NCBI GenBank assembly: GCA_029834535.1
Contig: JAQMWT010000448.1
Coordinates: forward strand, 1-31,319
Reading direction: 5' to 3'
DNA: 31,319 bases
Source of the DNA: Chrysophaeum taylorii
Lineage: Eukaryota; Sar; Pelagophyceae; Pelagomonadales; Pelagomonadaceae
The notes beneath the pieces were generated by a model. It made no database searches. It was not told the origin of the DNA and saw nothing but the letters and a program-made list of their open reading frames with translations. Position 1 is the stretch's first letter, and every line of letters starts with the position of its first letter. The translations under genes and the position numbers were made by a program. Below are positions 20,134-28,418 of this stretch, piece after piece.

Positions 20134-20640
20134 ATGTCGGCCACCGAGCTCAAGGACGCACGGAAGCGCCTGCCGGACATCGTCAGCTTGCTCCGCACTT
20201 TCACCCCCGACGGTGATGCGGTGGAGGACGCGACGCACCTGCGACAACTCGAACAGGACGTCGTGGACTACGTCCAGTTCCTGGGTGATGATACCGGCTC
20301 CATCAGGCTCCCGCCGTTGACGCCCGATGCGGACCTGTTCCTGCTCTGCCTCCTGCGCCGCGGCACCGCGGCGGAGGCGCAGCGCATTGTCGACCGCTGC
20401 CAGACTGGTGCCGACGCTTTGGACCGCCTACGCCACCGCTTCGCCTTCAACAGCAAGACCGAACTCCGCCAGCACCTGCACGATCTGTCCTTCGTCTCGT
20501 TCGGCACACCCGACCTTTACCTCGCGGCCTTCGAGCGTAACATCACGGCCCTTGAGGCGCTGGGCGACACATTCACCGACACGGATCGCATGCTCTACTT
20601 CCTCGAGGGCCTCAAGGGACCCAAAAGGGGGATGACCTGG
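20134..20640 (+). pseudogene. Copia element gag, N-terminal part
   Basis: This opens with ATG (MSATELKDARKRLPDIVSLL) and codes about 168 residues of helical gag, including RHRFAFNSKTELRQHLHDLSF and TDTDRMLYFLEGL, which resemble the core of copia gag proteins. At a five-G run (20627-20631) the frame shifts. The continuation DDLAEAHRLLAIESARTGTT is in another register. GC content and codon use (C/G in third positions) differ sharply from the regions on either side, marking the element as an independent unit. Confidence 0.65.
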
Positions 20641-20859
20641 CGGAGGCCCACCGTCTTCTCGCGATTGAGTCCGCCCGGACAGGCACCACGTACGACACAT
20701 TCATCAAGGTCTTTACCACGTACTGCCGCAACGCCGATATCAGCCACGCTCTCGCGCACGCGCCCGCCAGACCGCAGCGCAGACTGCTGCCCCGCCCGGC
20801 CGCACCACGCTCAACTACGACTTCCGCCCGGACTGGACCCCAGTCCCGTTCTGCAGCAA

Positions 20860-21770
20860 GTGCTACGGGCTCTTTCACACCACGCGCATAAGCCCTGCCG
20901 ACATCACGAGCCGTATGCCGTGCGCAATCTGCCGCTTCCCCACCCACACCACCGACGACTGCCCGCTCAAGGCTCCCGGCTGGCAGCCCGGGGACGTCCT
21001 CTCGATCCGCGACCTCCGCAAGTTGAGGACTTTCCGGCACCGGGGCGCGCCACCCGCCCGCCCGGGGGCGCCGCCCCATGAGGGGCACCCGCATGCCCCG
21101 CAGGCCCCTGAGCCCGCGCCGACCGCGGCCGCGGCCGCCCGCCGCACCACCGACGCCGGCCGGACCGGTTACACCATCGGCGCGCGCGCCTTTATGGCGC
21201 GCGGCATCGAGCCACCGTTGGTCTCTCCCGGCGCCCTTCACCGGACGTTGACGTTGCTCTTCGTGGCCGCCGGGGCTATGCTCGGTCCCTGGCTCGACGG
21301 CAGTGTTGCGCTGCCCGCTCTCCTCCTCGTCCCCGGCCTTGCATGCATCCTCCGCACTGTCCCGTTCCCGCTCCTGAGCAGCATAACGGCGCGGGCAGCC
21401 CGTGCCCGCGCGGCGCCGCCAGACGACTACGAGGAGTGGCTCGTCGACTCCGCCTGCGACAACCACACGCGGCCCGAGTACAGCACGGTGGTCTCCTACA
21501 CGAAGACGTGGCTGTCCTGGCTCCCGGGCGGCTTCTTCGACGGTGGACGCCACAGCCACGCTGTCAGTGGACACGTCATGGAGAACGTCACGCTCCAGAC
21601 TACAGACGGACACATCGACGTCACCATCGCTGCCGCCATTACGCCCTCGCTCCCGCGGCTCTTCTCGGTCGACCATTTCGACAAGAGCGGGGGGCGCTTC
21701 ATCAGCGGGTCGCGCCCTCGCCTCGAGACGAGCGACGGCAAGATCACCCCCCTCATCAAGCGGGGAAGGA
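20860..21770 (+). pseudogene. Copia element zinc knuckle and aspartic protease
   Basis: CAICRFPTHTTDDC gives the retroviral-type zinc knuckle C-x2-C-x4-H-x4-C, preceded by a further CSKC pair. About 160 residues later WLVDSACDNHTR corresponds to the copia protease active-site region, normally W-h-h-D-S-G-A. Here the glycine is replaced (D-S-A-C), which would be expected to impair the enzyme. The segment then runs toward the pre-integrase region with LFSVDHF. A frameshift near 21765 moves the polyprotein to the next register. Confidence 0.65.
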
Positions 21771-22612
21771 CTACGTGCTCATCACCCGGCGCACGGGGAC
21801 CGAACCGGCGACGGCCGGCACTGCGGCCGTCACCGCCGCGCCCCCCGCCGCCGCCGCCGCCGCTGGCGGACGCCGGCTCGCGCCGCGCGGCGTCTTTGGC
21901 TCGGCTTTCGTCTCCTCCCTCGTCGCGACCGCGGTCTTGGCCGGCGCTATGGCTGCTGTGGCGTCGAGCCATGCCGTTGGGGCGCCAATGCTGCAGCACC
22001 CGAGCGCACGGCCGGTCGACCTGGTCCTCATGCCGGGCCTCCGCCTAGACGACGTCAGCGCCCATCAGATGCTCGGCCACGCCAGCGATGACCGCCGGGA
22101 CGCCGCCCTGAAGCGGCTCGGCCTTCCCGCTGTCGGGGAAAGCCGGCACCCCATCTGCTGCACCCTCGGCCGCTTACGCAAGGCGCCCACGAATTCCACG
22201 ACGACGAGCGCGACCTCGGCACCCGACGGGGCCGTCGTTGAGGTCGACTTGCAAGGCCCCTTCAACCCGCCGACACTCGGAGGGGCGCGGTATGGCCTCG
22301 ACTTCGCCTTTCGGTGCCCGGCTCGCCTGGCGAGCTCGCTCATCGCCAAGAAAAGCGACGCGGCGGGGGAGCTCCCCGTGCTCATCGCGTCCGAGCGCGC
22401 GGCTGGGCTGCACCCAACTACCGTCCGCGCGGACTTGGGGGGCGAGCTCGACAACCCGCACCTTCCGTTCTGCGGCCACCGCAGCCGGCCTCGCCGTCGA
22501 GTACGTCGTCCCCGAACGCCACGTCAACGCCGCCGAGAACGCCCACATCCGGATTCTGGACGTGGCGCGCGCCAGCGACGTCTTGGTCCGGAACGTGCTC
22601 CATCCCAAATAA
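21770..22612 (+). pseudogene. Copia element pre-integrase zinc region and integrase core, split by SINE D
   Basis: SAHQMLGHAS with a later CCTLGR corresponds to the H-H/C-C zinc-binding region before copia integrases. The DDE core follows: VVEVDLQGPF (first D), VRADLGGELD (second D) and, after a frameshift near 22455, ERHVNAAENAHIRILDVARA (the E, as in the usual 'NGxAER' helix). The frame stops at 22612 in the first base triplets of SINE D. An alanine-rich stretch at 21820-21880 is an unusual insertion. All three acidic residues are still present, although the polyprotein is broken. Confidence 0.7.
22599..22610. repeat. Target-site duplication of SINE D, left copy (12 bp)
   Basis: TCCATCCCAAAT here recurs at 22971-22982, precisely bounding SINE D. 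Confidence 0.92.
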
Positions 22613-22970
22613 CTAACTAACTAACTAACTTCAGACCTCTCCCGAGCATGGGAGCCAGGCCGGACCGACAGGAGCCAGTCCGGAATCACGGGCCTGTAGA
22701 CGAGGAGCGCCGAAAGGTCGGTCGGCGGAGAGTGACCATCAAGCTTGTCGCCATGCGACGAGGAGACCGCGATGTGACTGACAACCAACTCGTCGATAAC
22801 CTTCCGTCTTCGCCCCCCGGCCATACCCCGTCCCACTGCGAACGTTCCGGCTGCCAACCGGCCCGCCCGGGAGGCGAATAGGTGCCAACCTACGCCGGGA
22901 GGGCGGATGCCCTCGCAAGGCTCAGGATTCATGAGGCACCGTCCTCCATCGCAACCGCAGTCGGCGATCA
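22611..22970 (-). mobile_element. SINE copy D (360 bp, minus orientation)
   Basis: On the minus strand it starts TGATCGCC, lacking a few of the first bases seen in A and B, and ends in (GTTA)n. It is nearly identical to copy A. It lies inside the copia integrase. Since both the element (360) and the duplication (12) are multiples of three, the downstream integrase frame is in the same register, but the tail supplies an immediate stop codon. The minus strand has a 103-codon frame (22932-22621), also open in B. Confidence 0.92.
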
Positions 22971-22982
22971 TCCATCCCAAAT
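22971..22982. repeat. Target-site duplication of SINE D, right copy (12 bp)
   Basis: Second copy of TCCATCCCAAAT, joined to the 5' end of SINE D. Confidence 0.92.
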
Positions 22983-23375
22983 TCTGGGGCTATTCCTACC
23001 TCTACGCCGTCCGCCAGGTGAACGTCGTCGGCGGCTACATCGGCGAGCACGAGGACATTAGCGGCATGGCGCCCTACGGCTCGCTCGTTGCCTACCGCGT
23101 CGACGCCGCGAAGAACATCGAACGCGCATTGATCGGGATATACCTAGGATGTCGGCCCGAGGCCGGCCCCGGGGCCGTCTACGTTGTTCCAGCGCCGCGA
23201 CCGGGCTACGTACAGGACGACCTTCGCCTCGTGCGCACGACCGCGACCGTCCGCTTCCTCGCCGCACCGGGCACGCCTGTTACGACCGACTTGCTCCGCA
23301 CCACCCTCGACAGCTTGCGTGCAGCGGCCACCGCCCCGCTCGCGGCCACCGGCCCCGCCCCCTACCTTGACCCAA
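22983..23375 (+). pseudogene. Copia integrase C-terminal part after SINE D
   Basis: Open in the same register as 22460-22612. It codes FWGYSYLYAVRQVNV, like the 'P-x-x-F-W-x-x-A-x-x-x-A' helix of copia integrases, followed by MAPYGSLVAYRV and IGIYLGC, matching the 'G-x-x-x-x-h-G-Y' C-terminal part. The frame moves to another register near 23375, just before the reverse transcriptase. Confidence 0.65.
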
Positions 23376-24635
23376 GCCTGCAAGATTGCGCAGGCGTACG
23401 CGACCGCCACGTCGGCCGGCGAACCCGCTCCCGACCACGCCCCGCTACCAGGCCCAGGCTTGTTCGACGACGACCAGGACCCTGCCTTTTGGCACGAGGC
23501 GCCGCCCTCGACCTTCGCCTTCGACTACGGACCCCCCGACCCGACGGCTCCCCGATCTCTCCGGGAGGCCCGTGGCCGCCCGGACGCGCCTGGCTGGACG
23601 GCGGCCGTCCTCAAGGAACACGGCGCCTTCTTCCAATTCGAGGCCATCCGCGTTGTAGCCGCCCGTGACGTCCCTGATGACGCCGTGGTCGTCGGCTGCA
23701 TTACCGCCCTCGCCGTCAAGCGCGATGGCACGCAGAAGATTCGCTTCTGCTACGACGGGGCTCAGGCCAAACGGACCGAGGCTGCGCACGCGCTCGCCGT
23801 CCCGGAGGACCACGACGATGCGCCTTGTACCGTCACTGCGGTTTCACCCTCGTACGCGTCGCCATGCGCTGACAACAACGCCGTGCTCGTCTTCGAGGCC
23901 GTCTGCAACCGGCACGGCTATGTCGCCTGCGCCGGGGACGCTCGGTGCGCCTACCTCCAATCTCACCCACTCCTGCCTCATGAGCGCCGCTACATGCGCC
24001 CGCCTCGCCACATTGGCGACTACATGGCAGACCTTCCTCCGGACAAACGATACGACCCGGCTCGGTCGCTGTGGCTCACGCTCAAGCCTGTCTACGGCCA
24101 GCCCCATGCGGGCCGCAAGTGGTATGAGACGTTCGTCGAGTACCTCGGCCTTCTTGGCTTCCTCGAATCGCCGTACCACCCTTGCTTCTTCTATCGCTAT
24201 GAAGATACTGGGCCGCCGACGGTACTCATCAGCGTTGTCGACAACATTCCGCTCGCGGGCCAACCGGACGCCGTGGCTGAAGTACGCGCTGCGCTCAGCG
24301 ACCGTTTTGTCATGACGTGGGACGACGTCGCTCACGACATCTGCGGCATCACCCTCGACTACCGTGCCGATGGCTCTGTCTTCGCCCACCAGCGCCCGTA
24401 CATCGACAAAGTCCTCGGCCACCTCGGCTACGGCTCGATCACGGTCGGGCCTGCCACACCGATGCACCTGGACTTCAACGTCGACCCCAACGTACCCGAC
24501 AAGACGGCCGACGGCGGCGACGTCCGTGCCGCGCTCGCCATCAACCCACGCGAGGCCCTTGGTCTGCTCATGTTCACGCGGGCGACGTTGCCCACCTTCG
24601 CGCGCTCGGTTCACGTCCTGGCCACCGCAGGATAA
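23375..24635 (+). pseudogene. Copia reverse transcriptase, degenerate catalytic motif, truncated before RNase H
   Basis: A frame of about 420 codons carries copia RT landmarks: APGWTAAVLKEHGAF (the W-x-x-A-h-x-x-E region), GDARCAYLQ (first catalytic D), LKPVYGQPHAGRKWYETF (the K-x-x-Y-G-x-x-x-A-x-R-x-W block), ESPYHPCFF, and LISVVDNIPLAG where 'Y-V-D-D' is expected. The second catalytic Asp is Asn and a residue of the motif is lost, so activity is very unlikely. It ends FARSVHVLATAG then TAA, where the RNase H domain should begin. The following sequence belongs to a different, AT-richer element on the other strand, so the 3' part was lost at a junction near 24635. Confidence 0.75.
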
Positions 24636-25082
24636 TTAGAGATGAACGTGGGTGGTTTCGTCAGGATCTAAGGACTGTGTCGAAGCTTGAGAAGCGGCTG
24701 TCCAGAGGGTACTCAGTAAGCTTTTCATTTCCTCCTGTACCATTTTAGAGTCGGTAGGGGGGTTGGGATTCGCTTCCTGTAATTTACCAAACAGGTGGCG
24801 AAGACGATCAACTTGATAAGTAGCCCGGTCCATAAGAGACATATTAGAGCGTGCATTACGGTTAGAAGAGGGTGAGTAGACAGGACGATCGAAGCTGGTA
24901 CCTTTGACGTTATAATTTGAAGGTGGACGATAGTACGACGTGTCACGAGGTAAAATTGTCGATGCTTTATATTTTGCATTACGAAGTTTACGAGCGTTGA
25001 AGCCAGACTGTCCAGCTACAGTAGCTAACAACGAGTAAGCGTTGTTTAAAGAATCGTGGGATTTATGAATAGTATCCATCAA
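24636..25082 (-). pseudogene. Gag-like protein remnant, C-terminal part
   Basis: Minus frame of 148 codons starting MMDTIHKSHDSLNNAYSLL, with Y/N/R/S-rich middle (YYRPPSNYNVKG) and a short helical end. It lies directly after the larger gag-like frame (25768-25094) and in another register, so both probably come from one protein. No zinc knuckle remains. Low GC compared with the copia element to its left. Confidence 0.35.
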
Positions 25083-25093
25083 TAATACGGTGG

Positions 25094-25768
25094 CTAGGTA
25101 GCGGTAGTACCAGGGATGTAAGGGATCCAGGAAGCGGGTTTATCCAAGCGTCGGTTAGAGGAAAACTTTGTTTCATTGTATATCTTTAACAAGAATTCCA
25201 GTAACGGACGAACGTCGTTAGGATCAACTAGCTTCGACAATTCGGGATCGTGAATCGAGTTGTTCCCAGAGCGTGTCTCGGAGAGTTTACACCATTCCAA
25301 TAAAGATTGAGCATAGCGCTCGTGATCCGAGGGATTGGCATATAGACGGTAGATCTCCTCGTGAGCTTTAAGAGTAATTATGGAGTTATTAAATTGGATT
25401 GATGCTTCATCATTATTTAATTGCTTTGCCTGAGATTGGAAAGCAAGAAGTTGTTCGACGAATACATGGGCATACCAATTAACATTTAAAGACATTCGAT
25501 TAAACTGAGATTGAAGCTCAGTAACGTCTGTACAAGACACTGTCTCATAGTAATGGTAAACTAAAAGCTTTACTGCGCGTAGTATATTAGGATGTGCAGT
25601 AAGTGCATATATCTTCTTTAATTGAGGCCACATAGCGAGAGCTGGTTTGTCTTGTGATTCAAAGTTTAAAAATATGTACAAGAAACCAGCATAAGTTTCG
25701 CAGTGTTTGATCCAGTCGGTATTAGAGAGACCTGTAAAGGACATGTTAGTTAGAGAAGAATCATACAC
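25094..25768 (-). pseudogene. Gag-like protein remnant, main part
   Basis: Minus frame of 224 codons, largely helical: WIKHCETYAGFLYIFL, ALAMWPQLKKIYALT, TDVTELQSQFNRMSLN, VFVEQLLAFQSQAKQLN and YAQSLLEWCKLSE. The pattern of amphipathic helices and the 'L-Q-S-Q-F-N-R-M' stretch are like copia-type gag capsid regions. The upstream continuation in another register (NSVALWTISNDFITKSYN, 25750-25925) extends it. Identity as gag is an inference from layout. No Pol domain is present. Confidence 0.4.
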
Positions 25769-26067
25769 AATTGATTTAGGAACCGGGTATCTAATAGATT
25801 GAGGACACGTTTAACATCCACATTTAATTCGGGACGAACGAGATTATAGCTCTTGGTAATAAAGTCGTTCGAGATTGTCCAGAGAGCTACACTATTATGT
25901 GTGCGACACTGGAACATTTCACACCTATCTCTACACGAGGGTTTTCTCTCCGTAATACCAAAAGGCGAGGGTAGGAATGCCGGTCCTGGTGTGTGCGAGT
26001 GCCCGGGGCTATATATACCCCTGTGCTTCCCCATCATAGTGAAACGTGAGCATCTGGGGCGAGTCAA
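25750..26067 (-). pseudogene. Upstream fragment of the gag-like remnant and possible leader
   Basis: The minus frame 26067-25750 holds TISNDFITKSYNLVRPELNV, which reads as the N-terminal part of the same gag-like protein before a frameshift near 25760. Its first 40 codons look non-coding and overlap an 'agggttttctctccg' motif that also occurs near 10190, perhaps an LTR or leader relic. Confidence 0.3.
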
Positions 26068-26238
26068 GCATGTATGCGAGACGGTGGGGACCCAGCAGAC
26101 GACGACGCCATCTGCTTAAGATGAACATCTGCGTCGGAGATGAACATCCGGTCCTGGTAAGTGAGAGCGCCCAGATGAGGGGGGTCTAGTGTGTGTGCTA
26201 GACGATGGGGCTCCAGCAGTTGGCGACGGCAACTGCTT
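26046..26238. repeat. Diverged duplication of a unit of about 75 bp
   Basis: Units 26046-26116 and 26161-26238 both start GTGAG and end CTGCTT. They share 'gacggtggggacccagcag' / 'gacgatggggctccagcag' and 'cgacg-c' blocks. Function unknown. A TTCGAA-containing stretch follows at 26278-26300 just before SINE E. Confidence 0.5.
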
Positions 26239-26310
26239 CGTAGACACTCACACACTCCTTGCGGCGCAGCGGTGGAGCGGATTCGAACGCGCGAACCACC
26301 TCGAGCGCTT

Positions 26311-26676
26311 TAACTAACTAACTAACTAACTTCAGACCTCTCCCGAGCATGGGAGCCAGGACGGACCGACAGGAGCCAGTCCGGAATCACGGGCCTGTAG
26401 ACGAGGAGCGCCGAAAGGTCGGTCGGCGGAGAGTGACCATCAATCGCCATGCGACGAGGAGACCGCGATGTGACTGACAACGAACTCGTCGATAACCTTC
26501 CGTCTTCGCCCCCCGGCCATACACCGTCCCACTGCGAACGTTCCGGCTGCCAACCGGCCCGCCCGGGAGGCGAATAGGTGCCAACCTACGCCGGGAGGGC
26601 GGATGCCCTCGCAAGGCTCAGGATTCATGAGGCACCGTCCTCCATCGCAACCACAGTCGGCGATCAGGGTTAGGGT
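26311..26676 (-). mobile_element. SINE copy E (about 366 bp, minus orientation)
   Basis: Minus-strand head ACCCTAACCCTGATCGCC, body as in A and D with a 5-bp deletion (the 'gcttg' present in A and D is absent after 26442) and a few substitutions, then a (GTTA)n tail. No target duplication is found: the tail side is flanked by GAGCGCTT and the head side by CGGATAAG. The head runs directly into, and shares GGGT with, the left inverted repeat of the next element. The second duplication may therefore have been moved beyond 31319. Confidence 0.85.
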
Positions 26677-26684
26677 CGGATAAG
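26673..26684 (+). repeat. Left terminal inverted repeat
   Basis: GGGTCGGATAAG, exact reverse complement of the window's last 12 bases. The first four bases are shared with the 5' end of SINE E. Confidence 0.65.
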
Positions 26685-26757
26685 AAAGCTCAAAACTAGG
26701 CCCTAGCCTACATTTCGAACACCAAACGAGAAACCCTCATTCAAGAGTGGATTGTCT

Positions 26758-26782
26758 CAGGCTATGTTTCAAACATAGCCTG
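26758..26782. repeat. Perfect 25-nt palindrome (12-bp arms, 1-nt centre)
   Basis: Left arm CAGGCTATGTTT, one C, right arm AAACATAGCCTG. It lies 85 bp inside the left end of the candidate transposon. It could be a transposase-binding site or a hairpin in the transcript. Confidence 0.75.
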
Positions 26783-26789
26783 CAAAATC

Positions 26790-27450
26790 ACAAAATCGGC
26801 GTTCCGCCCTTGGAATCGGCCGAAACGAGCAAAGAGTCGGCCCCGGGTCCTTCTGTGACCCCTGTGGACCCTTCGGTCCCGGCTGAGTTGACGAAAGTGT
26901 CGAAAAAACCCGCTGCCAAACGTCAACGGCGAAAAAACCTCTTGAGGGGAGAGTGCGTGTGCTGCGTAGCGAGGCTCGACGCCGACGAGACGGCCAGGGG
27001 CCAGCCGCTCGACCTGGAGCGACTCCTGAATATCGAGGGCGAGCTGCCCGACAAGTTCTACGTGTGCTCGAAAATGTGCCGGGACGACTTCACCCCGAGC
27101 AAGCTACACACGACGAAGGGCGCGAAGGCCGTTCTCGCCCGGATCTCCGCGTCGCTAACTAGGACTCTCAAGACAACCATCCGCAGCGGGGACGAGGTCC
27201 TCATCGAGCACGACTTCTCGGCGGGGCACAACATCCAGGGCGGCAACGGCGTTGTCCTGGGCCTAATCTACAACAACACTGTGTGTCGGGTCGAGTCATA
27301 CGACGTGAAAACGATTCAGCAGGGAGAGATCCGCGTCCCGTTCTCCCACGTCAAGGCCAAGCCCGACAAGGAGAACGACACCCCCCGATTCGGCGACTAC
27401 CACCCGGACGGCCAGCGCGTCCGACGCTTGGATCGAGTGGGTCATCGGTT
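26790..27450 (+). pseudogene. Cys-pair (possible zinc-binding) N-terminal protein of the candidate transposon
   Basis: The plus frame has a basic patch (KKPAAKRQRRKN, like a nuclear localisation signal). A CVCC pair and, 39 residues on, CSKMC follow, a plausible four-Cys zinc site. Then come a helical stretch (KAVLARISASLTRTL) and a beta-rich part (DEVLIEHDFSAGHNIQ, GVVLGLIYNNTVCRVESYDV) ending IRVPFSHVKAKPDKEND. No ATG opens this frame: the apparent start at 26747 is a GTG, so the true start or an upstream exon is unresolved. The register changes near 27440 into the coiled-coil frame, so the two were probably one protein. Family not recognised. Confidence 0.5.
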
Positions 27451-28377
27451 ATCTCCACACTGTCGTCGTCGTCGGACTCGAATGTGCGGATCTCGGAGCT
27501 CGAGAAGGAGGTGTCGAAACTCCGGAGCACGGTCGACAAGCTCACGGCGGCCAAGACGGCTCAGCACTCTCGCTCTGTCACCGCCGAACGCGAGACGAAA
27601 GAAGCCCACGCCGACGCCTTCGCCGCGGAAATGGCGGCCGCCAAGGCAGACGCGGCGCGTCTCGAGGCCAAGTGGAAGTACGAGGACGAGGTCCGGGATG
27701 CCGCACGTCGGGAGGCACGGCTCCAGGTCCGCATCGAACGCCACCAGGCCTCCAATGAGAAGCAGCGCGACCGCGATGCCGCGAGGCTGCAGCGAGCCAT
27801 CGACGAGCTCAACGCGACCAAGGCCCAGTCGAACGAGGCGGCGAGACAGGCTGCGGCGGCGGCCGAGTTTCGGGAGAGGAACCGACTGAAGAAATCGGAC
27901 CCTCGGGCCATGCGACAACTCAAGAACAATTACGCCGCCCTCAACCAGGAAGCGAAGCAAATGGAGATAAAGCTCGCGGCTGCCGAGGACCGCGTCCAGG
28001 CCCGGGAGGAGGAGATCGAGCGGCTGCGGGAGCGGGTCGCGGTCCTCGAGAAGCAGAACGCCGAAGTGTGGGTACCGCGGAAGCCGTCCGGCAAGGGATC
28101 CGGCAAGGGCACTCCGTGGGACTCGAAGCTCAGGGTGCTGTGTATGAAACTGCTCGCCTCGCGGGTTGCGCCTTCGGAGACCCCCGAGGTCCTGGCCTCG
28201 GTCGTCGAGGCAGTCGTCGGCCCGGAGCGGGCGAGCGACATGGTGCTCCCGTCCGAACGCTTCATTCGCGACCTGCGCTCCGAGATGGGCGGCCTTCACG
28301 AGGCCGCCGTTGCCCTCGCCGTGGGATACGGTGACGTCGTCGACGCGGCGACGAACTCTTCGCCGCTCGACGGCTAG
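27450..28377 (+). CDS. Long coiled-coil protein of the candidate transposon
   Basis: After a Ser-rich start (SSSSDSNVRISELEKEVSKL) there are about 210 residues of A/E/K/R heptads predicting an uninterrupted coiled coil up to ERLRERVAVLEKQN (28065). A Gly/Lys linker (KPSGKGSGKG) follows, and then a compact helical domain LRVLCMKLLASRVAPSETPE ... VLPSERFIRDLRSEMG, ending at TAG 28377. The tail pattern 'L-C-x-x-L-L-x-x-x-h-x-P-x-x' with 'LPSE...R...' resembles the region preceding the catalytic part in a group of unnamed transposase-like proteins that I recall from algae, protists and cnidarians. The coiled coil would suit self-assembly. The start is uncertain because the frame is continuous with the upstream protein only through a frameshift. 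Confidence 0.55.
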
Positions 28378-28418
28378 GAGATCGCGACTACCAACTTCGC
28401 GTCACACGCGGCAGCGAG

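Noticed and set aside
20612..21676. 354-codon minus frame opposite the copia gag/protease
   Set aside because: It mirrors a high-GC coding strand and has Arg/Gly/Val-rich composition without domains. The plus strand carries the zinc knuckle and protease motifs.
22621..22932. The 103-codon frame inside the SINE (also open in copy B, 12696-13007) as a conserved protein
   Set aside because: Between copies B and D the few base differences nearly all change amino acids, and copy E carries a 5-bp deletion in it. There is no sign of selection for protein. It is a frame that survives because the copies are young.
23844..24614. 256-codon minus frame opposite the copia reverse transcriptase
   Set aside because: The plus strand has clear reverse transcriptase motifs over the same bases. 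The minus frame has none.
26255..26305. A tRNA gene near SINE E (GGATTCGAACGCGCGAACC resembles a reversed T arm)
   Set aside because: The T-arm stem does not pair beyond the closing base pair, and I could not find matching D and anticodon arms or an acceptor stem.
27442..28299. 285-codon minus frame opposite the coiled-coil protein
   Set aside because: Composition (L/R/G-rich) is the usual shadow of an E/K/A-rich coiled coil on the other strand. No motif is seen.
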